This document shows positions 57,388-64,000 of a DNA stretch of 64,000 nt, in pieces. Both the position numbers and the translations under genes were made by a program. The notes under the pieces are model-generated. The model searched no databases, was not told the DNA's origin, and saw only the letters and a list, made by a program, of their open reading frames with translations. Each line of letters begins with the position of its first letter. Position 1 is the stretch's first letter. Source of the stretch: Ignavibacteria bacterium (GTDB lineage: Bacteria; Bacteroidota; Ignavibacteria; Kapaibacteriales; Kapaibacteriaceae); NCBI GenBank assembly GCA_015709655.1, contig CP054181.1, positions 609,262 to 673,261 of the forward strand, given 5' to 3'.

Positions 57388-58822
57388 TTGCGGGCAGTGG
57401 CTTGCCAACAAGGTAATTTCGATGATCAATACCGTCCAGGACGTGAATTCCCGCAGTAACATCGTGCGTTGAGAGCAGACGCCCCATACCATCATAAACA
57501 AACACCCGGCAGGGAGACCACTCGCTGCTTACATCTACCACAGCCCCTTTCACAGAATACCCCAGAACAGTAAACCGCCGATTGCAGGGAAGGGGCTTTA
57601 CAGCAACTGAAACCGGAATATCAGTTTCGCAGGCTCCGATACTGGGCGGGACGCCAAATGGTTTGCCACCATAATCAACGGTGAGGCCTTCAACACGCCG
57701 GCCGGCACCCACAACCGGTGACTGCGGTAGCGGACACATCCCCTGCAGCATCGGATCAGCACCGGCACGACTGTTGGTTTCGGTAAACGGAAGGCCAACC
57801 GTTGGAAGCACTGTTACAGAGGATCCGTTATACCACACATTATGTGACACAACGAATGTTTCAGGGGCTGTATTCGGACCAATATTAACCAATGTTGATA
57901 GATTCTGGTCATAAATAATGATATTATTGCAAAACATGTTGTTGCCACACGGCACAAAGCGAGTCTCATCAACCGTTTCCTGCAGTATCCGGAATGCCCA
58001 CTTTTGCGGCTGTTGAATCAGGTTGTTCACCACCCGCACCCGTGTGCACCCAACAAAGCCAACCGGCGCAGTACTGCCGGTAAAAACATTAGCGGCAACC
58101 AGGATATCGGCAGCCTCGAACCGTGCATCGGGCGGACGGAAGTACGCAAGACTCGTATTGCCACCCAGGTTAATTGAGCGATGTCCGCAGTCAGTAAACG
58201 AATTTCCTGCTATCAGCAGATATTGTGTTCCACCTTTTGCCTGAATGGCATTACTGCCCATATTTCGGAACGTATTCTTTGTGATCACCCCGTGATGGCA
58301 GCCAACAAAATCAATACCACTGCCGCCCGGACTTCCGTCCGTAAACGTACAATTCTCAATCCTGAATTCATCCACGCCACTCATTTTAAGCATATCATTG
58401 TTGCCCGTAGCGGCCATCTCACGGAACGTAACATTCCGAATGACAAAGCCCCGTACAGGTGAATCATACTCTCCGCCATCGTCGATATTCATTCCATTAC
58501 CGGTCTGCCGCTCAACCGTAAAGTTTTCGATAATAAGATGTCCGCACCGTGAAAAGTGCAGTGACTCCGTACCGCCGCGGAAAATCACGCCCGATGTGCT
58601 TTCACCACGAAAAACAATTGGCATCGCCTCGGTACCCAGCACATTGCTGATATAAAACGTGCCCTCGTACACAGCATCGTGTATCAGCACCGTGTCACCC
58701 GCCACAGCGGCCGCAGCTGCCAGGTTAGGCGTTTCGAACTCAAAGCCTGGTCCTGTATGCAGTGTAGCCGCATAGGAGCACAGGAAACTCAAGGGTAGCA
58801 GGAAAAAAGCACGGTTAACCAT
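57362..58822 (-). CDS. Secreted right-handed beta-helix protein
   Basis: A 486-residue protein with a signal peptide (MVNRAFFLLPLSFLCSYAA) and parallel beta-helix repeats over ~50-400 (HLIIENFTVERQTGNGMNID, FRIENCTFTDGSPGGSGIDF, GVITKNTFRNMGSNAIQA), as in pectate-lyase-like and NosD-like proteins. The C-terminal ~80 residues have a sorting-domain shape but no clear PNP motif. The frame runs upstream to 59209 across mgtE; the start at 58822 gives the signal peptide. A polysaccharide or surface ligand is likely. Confidence 0.82.
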   Translation of the reverse strand: MVNRAFFLLPLSFLCSYAATLHTGPGFEFETPNLAAAAAVAGDTVLIHDAVYEGTFYISNVLGTEAMPIVFRGESTSGVIFRGGTESLHFSRCGHLIIENFTVERQTGNGMNIDDGGEYDSPVRGFVIRNVTFREMAATGNNDMLKMSGVDEFRIENCTFTDGSPGGSGIDFVGCHHGVITKNTFRNMGSNAIQAKGGTQYLLIAGNSFTDCGHRSINLGGNTSLAYFRPPDARFEAADILVAANVFTGSTAPVGFVGCTRVRVVNNLIQQPQKWAFRILQETVDETRFVPCGNNMFCNNIIIYDQNLSTLVNIGPNTAPETFVVSHNVWYNGSSVTVLPTVGLPFTETNSRAGADPMLQGMCPLPQSPVVGAGRRVEGLTVDYGGKPFGVPPSIGACETDIPVSVAVKPLPCNRRFTVLGYSVKGAVVDVSSEWSPCRVFVYDGMGRLLSTHDVTAGIHVLDGIDHRNYLVGKPLPATTHSEALR

Positions 58823-58845
58823 AGCGCAAATTACTGCTATTACGG

Positions 58846-58853
58846 TACCTTTG
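58846..58853 (+). promoter_or_regulatory. Candidate -7 element of mgtE
   Basis: TACCTTTG matches TAnnTTTG; no TTG lies at the -33 spacing. It is 36 nt before the mgtE ATG. Confidence 0.35.
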
Positions 58854-58888
58854 CACGGCCGTATTACAAAGTGAGGTTTGGTAACCCC

Positions 58889-60265
58889 ATGTATGCACAC
58901 CTGATCACGCCCGAAATCGAAGAGCTGGTTCGTGCGCGGGATTTTGTAACCATTCGTGAAGTTCTTGCCGACTGGGCACCTGTTGACGTGGCGGAACTCA
59001 TTGCTGATCTGCAAAACGAAGCGCGCGCCATCGTATTTGCATCGCTGCCAAAGGATGTGGCAAGCGAAACATTCTCCTATTGCGATTTCGATACCCAGCA
59101 GGACCTGCTGCATGAGCTTGCACGCGAGAAGGTGGCCGAAATTCTGAACGACATGAATCCGGATGACCGGACCCAGTTTTTTGAAGAGCTGCCTGCCAAT
59201 GTTGTGCAAGAGCTCATTAATACCCTGTCACCCGAGGAGCGGAGCGTAGCCCTTGCACTGCTGAACTGGCCCGAAAACTCGGTTGGCCGACTGATGACGC
59301 CCGACTACGTTATTGTAAAAAAACATTGGACTGTTCAGCAGGCTTTGGAGCATATCAGGCAGTATGGCAAGGATTCCGAGACACTGAACTACCTGTACGT
59401 AACAGAACACGGAACGCTGGTAGATGATATCCATATCCGCGAGCTGCTTCTGTCTGACCCGGCGGCTCTTGTTAGCACCATGATGGACTACAAGGCAGAA
59501 TCACTGCACGCTACCGACGATCAGGATACAGCCGTGGCTATGTTTAGGAGGCTCGACAGGTTTGCTCTACCGGTTGTTGATGCTGACCGCAAGCTGTTAG
59601 GGATTGTAACGATTGACGACGTGTTAGACGTTGCCGAAGAACAGGCCACCGAAGAGATGCAACGTTTCGGTGGTTCGGCTGCACTGCATGAACCATATAT
59701 GGAAGCTACCATCCGCGACCTATTCCGCAAACGTGCAATCTGGCTTGTGGTATTGTTTCTTGGGGGTATCGTTACGGCTACGGCTCTAACCTACTTTGAA
59801 CGCATTATCGACAGTGCCGTTATCCTGGCCATCCTTTTGCCGATGATCATCAGTAACGGTGGCAACAGCGGTTCCCAGGCTGCCACCCTGATCGTACGTG
59901 CCCTGGCACTTGGCGAGGTTACGCTTAGTGACTGGTGGACGATTGTCCGGCGAGAATTTATCGTCGGCCTAATGCTTGGCTTTATGTTAGGAGTACTTGG
60001 CTTTGCACGAATTGTAATCTGGGCCGCTTTAGACGGGACGTTTGGAATTGTAAGCATCCTGCTTGGCTTTGTTGTTTTCCTCTCATTAGTAGCAATCGTT
60101 ACTGCCGGTGCCGTTACCGGCTCCGTGCTCCCTCTGGTGATGAAATGGCTGGGCTTTGATCCGGCAGCATCCAGCGCACCGTTTATTGCAACGTTTAGTG
60201 ATGTGGTGGGGACAATTATCTATTTTACAATTGCAACAATGCTGCTGGCCGGCGTGCTGCTGTAA
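58889..60265 (+). CDS. mgtE: Magnesium transporter MgtE
   Basis: A 458-residue protein with the cytosolic N domain (LADWAPVDVAELIADL), two CBS domains (~130-250, with SVGRLMTPDYV and LPVVDADRKLLGIVTIDDVLD) and five membrane helices that include the pore motif GGNSGSQAATL near 323. The CBS domains sense cytosolic Mg2+ and gate the channel. The ATG at 58889 is preferred to GTG 58871. Convergent with feoB. Confidence 0.96.
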   Translation: MYAHLITPEIEELVRARDFVTIREVLADWAPVDVAELIADLQNEARAIVFASLPKDVASETFSYCDFDTQQDLLHELAREKVAEILNDMNPDDRTQFFEELPANVVQELINTLSPEERSVALALLNWPENSVGRLMTPDYVIVKKHWTVQQALEHIRQYGKDSETLNYLYVTEHGTLVDDIHIRELLLSDPAALVSTMMDYKAESLHATDDQDTAVAMFRRLDRFALPVVDADRKLLGIVTIDDVLDVAEEQATEEMQRFGGSAALHEPYMEATIRDLFRKRAIWLVVLFLGGIVTATALTYFERIIDSAVILAILLPMIISNGGNSGSQAATLIVRALALGEVTLSDWWTIVRREFIVGLMLGFMLGVLGFARIVIWAALDGTFGIVSILLGFVVFLSLVAIVTAGAVTGSVLPLVMKWLGFDPAASSAPFIATFSDVVGTIIYFTIATMLLAGVLL

Positions 60266-60282
60266 CACCCACCGATATGTGG

Positions 60283-62121
60283 TTACCCTGCAAGGGTATA
60301 GGTTAATGCCGATAATGCATACGCCAGAACAAACGTAATTGCAAAAGCAAGTGCCGGCCACTTCCAGGTAGCCGTTTCGCGGCGCATCACAATGATGGTA
60401 CTGATACACTGCAAGGCATACACGTAATACACCAACAGGCTTAGTCCGGTTGCCAGCGAGAACTTCTCCGGAAGAATTGACCGCAATGACGAGTCGGTAT
60501 CGGCAACATCGGCCGCATACATCTGCCCCATCGTGCTTACAAACGTCTCTCGTGCACCGTAGCTGGTTAGCACGCCAATCGTGATCCGCCAGTCAAATCC
60601 CAGAGGCTCAAAGAATGGCTGTATTGCCTTGCCGATATCGGCTGCGTACGACTGCTCCAGCTGAATATGCTGCGCCTGTACCTCAGATGTCCCCTCCGGT
60701 ATGGTGGCCTGCGGCAACTGCGTAAAAATCCAGAGCACGACCGAAAACCCCATGATGACCGTGAATGTTGCAACCACGAAATCACGGGCGCGGCTAAAGA
60801 GAACCGCACCGATGTTCTTCAGTGACGGCAGCCGATATTCCGGAAATTCAATCATAAACGGTACAACCGATCCCCGCAGTGCTGTCCGCTTTAACACCAG
60901 GGCAATCAGCAAACCACTGATTGCACCAAGTACGTACAATCCTGCCAGTACTGTTCCCTGCAACGAGAACACACCCGCAATCGTTGTGTTTGGTATCACT
61001 GCAGCGATGATCAGAACATATACCGGCAATCGGGCAGAGCACGTCATTAACGGTGCCGCCATAATGGTGGCTATGCGGTCGCGGTATGACGGGATGACGC
61101 GGGCAGCCATAATCCCGGGGATGGCACAGGCAAACGACCCAAGGAGCGGGATAAAGGACCGTCCCTGAAGACCGAAAACACCCATCGCCCTGTCAACCAG
61201 GAATGCGCCTCTGGCCAGATAACCGCTCTCTTCAAGAATTGTTATCAATAAATTTAATATCAAGATTTGAGGCAGGAACACCATAAGCGAGCCAACACCT
61301 CCGATAATACCGTTTGACAGGAAGGACGCCAGCAGCGGATGCATATCCATGGTCCCTACCCACGTCTGCAGCCAGCCGAATGTATTCTCTACAAGCTCCA
61401 TCAGTGGCTCGGCCCAGGCAAAGATGCTCTGGAAGAAGAAATACATCACGGAAATAAACACCAGAGTACCCCACACCGGATGCAGCAGAATTTTATCCAG
61501 CCATCGTGTAAGAGCCCGCTCTGCTGCCGGCTTCACAAAGCGTGATACCAGGCCCTGTGCCCATTTCAACCGTGATTCCACAGAATCACCGATATCGGGT
61601 GCACGCGGAATACGCAGTGGTTGTGCCAGAGCATGTTTTACATCCTGAATACCAAGCCCCTTTGACCCCACCACTGGAATGATGGTAACGCCAAGCTCAT
61701 GTCCCATTCCAATATCATCTATCATTCCCCCGCCGGCTTTAAGCGCATCAACCATGGTAAGACAGCATAGAACAGGAATGTTCAGCGAAGCAAGAGCGGC
61801 ATAGAGAGCCAAACATTTCTCAAGATCAACAGAACTGATTACCAGCAGAACAGCGTCAGGCCGGGGTATGCTGTGATGCTTACCCTGAAGGGTTTCAATG
61901 GTAAGCCGTTCATCTTCCGATGCAGGATGTAACGAATATACACCGGGAAGGTCAATAAGGATAATACTTCCTCCCGGGGTTACAACCGTGCCAACCATTG
62001 GTTCAACAGTCACACCCGGAAAGTTGCCAACTCGCTGCCGAAGCCCGGTAAGCGCATTAAAGAGCGTACTCTTGCCTACGTTTGGCGTACCAACCAGAGC
62101 AACAGTTTTACCTGACGTCAT
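60283..62121 (-). CDS. feoB: Ferrous iron transporter FeoB
   Basis: A 612-residue protein with a G domain (G1 GTPNVGKST at 11-19, G2 Thr in NFPGVTVE, G3 DLPG at 57-60) and a polytopic membrane domain with the two GATE-like repeats. The usual G4 NxxD reads TMVD (122-125), so the guanine-contacting Asn is Thr. The length is short of E. coli FeoB (773), which mostly reflects a shorter C-terminus. It imports Fe2+ across the inner membrane. Its ATG overlaps the feoA stop (TAATG). Confidence 0.95.
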   Translation of the reverse strand: MTSGKTVALVGTPNVGKSTLFNALTGLRQRVGNFPGVTVEPMVGTVVTPGGSIILIDLPGVYSLHPASEDERLTIETLQGKHHSIPRPDAVLLVISSVDLEKCLALYAALASLNIPVLCCLTMVDALKAGGGMIDDIGMGHELGVTIIPVVGSKGLGIQDVKHALAQPLRIPRAPDIGDSVESRLKWAQGLVSRFVKPAAERALTRWLDKILLHPVWGTLVFISVMYFFFQSIFAWAEPLMELVENTFGWLQTWVGTMDMHPLLASFLSNGIIGGVGSLMVFLPQILILNLLITILEESGYLARGAFLVDRAMGVFGLQGRSFIPLLGSFACAIPGIMAARVIPSYRDRIATIMAAPLMTCSARLPVYVLIIAAVIPNTTIAGVFSLQGTVLAGLYVLGAISGLLIALVLKRTALRGSVVPFMIEFPEYRLPSLKNIGAVLFSRARDFVVATFTVIMGFSVVLWIFTQLPQATIPEGTSEVQAQHIQLEQSYAADIGKAIQPFFEPLGFDWRITIGVLTSYGARETFVSTMGQMYAADVADTDSSLRSILPEKFSLATGLSLLVYYVYALQCISTIIVMRRETATWKWPALAFAITFVLAYALSALTYTLAG

Positions 62122-62384
62122 TAGTGTACACTACCCTGCAACGGTTCAGGGTTCTCGGCAACCGGTTCAACAACAACATGAACCGATCCAAGGCGAATCC
62201 CTATTTTGCGGGTGGCAAGCTGAATTTCAAGCGGGCCGCCAAAGGGATGTCGGCGCAGAACAATTAACTCGGCACCAAGTACGACGCCAAGTTCGCGAAT
62301 TCGCTGGGCTTGTACATCGGTCCCGGATACGGTAACAACCTTGTACATGCGTCCGGTTTGTGCCATCTGAAGCGGTATTGTCAT
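62121..62384 (-). CDS. feoA: Ferrous iron transport protein FeoA
   Basis: An 87-residue SH3-like protein (RIRELGVVLGAELIVLRRHPFGGPLEIQL) that assists FeoB. The start at 62384 is chosen over 62447 because family sequence begins with MYKVVTVSG soon after; upstream residues are not conserved. Confidence 0.85.
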   Translation of the reverse strand: MTIPLQMAQTGRMYKVVTVSGTDVQAQRIRELGVVLGAELIVLRRHPFGGPLEIQLATRKIGIRLGSVHVVVEPVAENPEPLQGSVH

Positions 62385-62405
62385 GGTAGTCTTGAAGTGG
62401 TTGAG

Positions 62406-62469
62406 CAAAATTACTAATCTAAAACGTTGTATACAGACTTTGTTCAAATAAGACTAAAATTTCATTTTA
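62406..62469 (-). promoter_or_regulatory. feoAB promoter region with an AT-rich inverted repeat
   Basis: Minus strand TAATTTTG (62413-62406) matches the -7 consensus, 22 nt before the feoA ATG. Further upstream, TAAAAT-ttc-ATTTTA (62455-62469) is a perfect 6-bp inverted repeat that could be an operator for a metal-dependent regulator. It does not match a standard Fur box. It lies between feoA and the divergent DUF2007 gene. Confidence 0.4.
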
Positions 62470-62499
62470 AAAGACGGTTTATGTACGTGGAGCACCATT

Positions 62500-62805
62500 A
62501 TGCGTGAGATTGCAGTTTTTTACAACGAATTCGAGGCGGAGTTTGCCGCCGGATATCTGCGTGACCATGATGTGCAGGTAGAGTTGGTTGACCGGAACGT
62601 TGGCGGATCACTGGTGGCTTTTGGGGTTGCAGCGGGCGGTATCAAGTTGTTTGTTCCCGACCACCAAATCCCCTACGCAGAGGAGTTATTACAGGAATTA
62701 CAAAGACCTGATAATGGTGACGGTTCTCAGGGGGCTCAGGATAACGGTGGGTTAGATGAATGTGCCTCCGTACCGGTTGAATGTATCGGCGGGCTCCTGT
62801 GCTAA
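62500..62805 (+). CDS. DUF2007-family putative signal-transducing protein
   Basis: A 101-residue protein with the DUF2007 pattern: EIAVFYNEFEAEFAAGYLRDHDVQVELVD, then GGIKLFVPDHQIPYAEELLQEL, and a low-complexity tail. Small ferredoxin-like fold of unknown role. The polymerase gene begins inside its 3' end. Confidence 0.85.
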   Translation: MREIAVFYNEFEAEFAAGYLRDHDVQVELVDRNVGGSLVAFGVAAGGIKLFVPDHQIPYAEELLQELQRPDNGDGSQGAQDNGGLDECASVPVECIGGLLC

Positions 62806-64000
62806 AGTCAATTTTCATCGATTTTAACGCATACTTTGCGTCGGTAGAGCAGCAGCTTCAGCCGCAGCTGCGGGGCAAGCCCATTGCCATTGTACCGGTA
62901 AAGGCGCTAACAACGTTTGCCCTTGCTGCCAGTTACGAAGCCAAGGCATACGGCGTTACAACCGGCACACGCATCGGAGACGCACTTGTCAGATGTCCGC
63001 AGCTGATTCTTGTCCAGGCCCGCCACACCGAATACATCAGGATGCACCATGCCCTGGTGGACTGTGTTAATACGGTGATACCGGTAAAACGGGTAATGAG
63101 CATTGACGAGATGGTGTGCGACCTGATGGGTGGGCAGCGCGAGCCCGACCAGGCGAGGCGTTTGGCCAATCACATCAAAGAAACGATTCACACTACGGTG
63201 GGTGTGGCACTGAACTGCAGTATTGGTATCGGACCAAACGACTACCTGGCAAAAACAGCGTCGGATATGCAAAAGCCCAATGGCCTTGTTGTGATCGAGC
63301 AGCACCAGCTACCCGAGATATTGTATTCACTAAACCTCAATGATCTGGTAGGAATCGGAAAACAAATGCTTGTGCGTTTGCACCGACATAGCATTTACAC
63401 TGTTGAACAGCTGTTTGCCGCCTCCGAAAAAAAGCTGCGCACGGTGTGGGGCGGAATTGAAGGCGAGCGTATGTATGCACGAATCCGCGGTGCCAACGTT
63501 CCGCTGGCTGCAACCCACAAAAGCAGTATCTCGCACGAACATGTTTTGGAACCGTCACTTCGCACTGTTGCAGGTGCTTCGGGCGTTATTCACCGGCTCC
63601 TGCAAAAGGCAGCTACACGGTTGCGCTCCTACGCAATGGTCACCGCCCAGGTTACAATCACGATTAAACATACTACCGGCGTTAAATGGAAGAAGCGCAC
63701 GCATATTGCACCAACCAACGATTCGCTGCACCTTACACAACTGATGAGCGATATACTTGGTGAGTGGACTGCCAGTTATACCCAGGTACCGATGAAAGTA
63801 TCCGTTGAGTTAACAAAACTTAGCATCGCCGATTCGGTTCCAATTCCGCTGTTCAATACCAACGGACCGGCGCGCACCAAACTCAATGAGTCACTCGACC
63901 ATCTGAACAGCAAGTTCGGGAAGAACACGATCTACGTTGGTTCGGCATGGAATGGTCTGGAGGGCTCATCTACGCATATTGCGTTTAACCATATCCCACA
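62781..64000 (+). CDS. Y-family DNA polymerase, 3'-truncated by the window end
   Basis: At least 406 residues. The palm has the first metal ligand in IDFNAYFASVEQ (D14) and the SIDE pair near 107-110 (Asp and Glu). The little finger begins near 240. The DFNAYFASVEQ form differs from the DMDAFF of typical Pol IV and fits a DinB-like subfamily. The polymerase performs translesion synthesis. The ATG at 62781 follows an in-frame stop immediately upstream and overlaps the DUF2007 gene by 25 nt; GTG 62799 is an alternative. Confidence 0.9.
   Translation, partial: MYRRAPVLKSIFIDFNAYFASVEQQLQPQLRGKPIAIVPVKALTTFALAASYEAKAYGVTTGTRIGDALVRCPQLILVQARHTEYIRMHHALVDCVNTVIPVKRVMSIDEMVCDLMGGQREPDQARRLANHIKETIHTTVGVALNCSIGIGPNDYLAKTASDMQKPNGLVVIEQHQLPEILYSLNLNDLVGIGKQMLVRLHRHSIYTVEQLFAASEKKLRTVWGGIEGERMYARIRGANVPLAATHKSSISHEHVLEPSLRTVAGASGVIHRLLQKAATRLRSYAMVTAQVTITIKHTTGVKWKKRTHIAPTNDSLHLTQLMSDILGEWTASYTQVPMKVSVELTKLSIADSVPIPLFNTNGPARTKLNESLDHLNSKFGKNTIYVGSAWNGLEGSSTHIAFNHIP

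Larger units (their letters stand above)
10..61662. repeat. Dispersed octamer AAGGGGCT, at least 25 copies
   Basis: Plus-strand copies start at 10, 8374, 13202, 16328, 19255, 25527, 26499, 29541, 33132, 45592, 50599, 52672, 54997 and 57590. Minus-strand copies (AGCCCCTT) start at 3987, 15447, 23319, 32830, 45132, 45819, 48778, 54082, 55987, 57542 and 61655. About ten more sites have five G. Chance would give about two. Flanks favour A or T before and T or G after. The copies lie in genes and gaps alike, on both strands. Confidence 0.8.

Noticed and set aside
58823..59209. 129-residue N-terminal extension of the beta-helix protein
   Set aside because: It is antisense to mgtE and hides a good signal peptide that starts at 58822.

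Overview
The window reads as a chromosomal segment of a member of the Bacteroidota/Chlorobiota (FCB) group; a Kapabacteria/Ignavibacteria-like lineage would fit, but I cannot place the species. The grounds are several secreted proteins with type IX secretion (T9SS) C-terminal sorting domains, families common in this group (DUF2911, DUF5683, DUF6263-like), a single-chain GcvP, mostly weak Shine-Dalgarno signals, and two promoters of the form TTG-N18-TATTTTTG that match the Bacteroidota consensus. No rRNA, tRNA, CRISPR array or transposase was found.

Layout. 0-6.5 kb: end of a T9SS cargo protein, a LOG-family phosphoribohydrolase, a small periplasmic protein and an MRP-like single-chain ABC exporter. 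6.5-19.8 kb, all minus strand: murB, fumC, a TolC/RND efflux pair, then a tightly coupled operon of DUF2911 protein, secreted PIG-L deacetylase, an overlooked 35-residue membrane peptide and a sodium:solute symporter, with an RND adaptor upstream. 19.9-29.4 kb, plus strand: HMA protein, gcvP, two secreted T9SS propellers, DivIC/FtsB, RidA, DUF5683 and a double-OmpA protein. 29.5-33.1 kb: secreted proteins of unknown role. 33.2-40.5 kb: an AT-richer type III restriction-modification island (res, KilA-N, mod). 40.6-51.5 kb: PspA with a YbjN-like partner, recR, a secreted M64 peptidase, lipoproteins, an HhH (Cdd1) protein, typA and two secreted proteins. 51.5-57.4 kb: a MacAB-TolC type exporter with two permeases. 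57.4-64 kb: a beta-helix protein, mgtE, feoAB, a DUF2007 protein and the start of a Y-family DNA polymerase.

The most unusual structure is inside the restriction-modification island. A complete four-helix-bundle gene of the 23S rRNA intervening-sequence (IVS/S23) family lies within the methyltransferase gene, on the same strand but in another frame. It is bounded by imperfect 29-nt inverted repeats, and the methyltransferase frame stays open across the insert. The inverted repeats belong to a family of heptamers (ACTGNNN) that recurs at several other points of the same operon: as in-frame peptide insertions in mod and res, and as a 13-unit array just upstream of res. This looks like a small mobile element and associated repeats that colonise coding sequence without breaking it. 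A second window-wide signal is the octamer AAGGGGCT, found at least 25 times on both strands where about two would be expected, and absent from the restriction-modification island.
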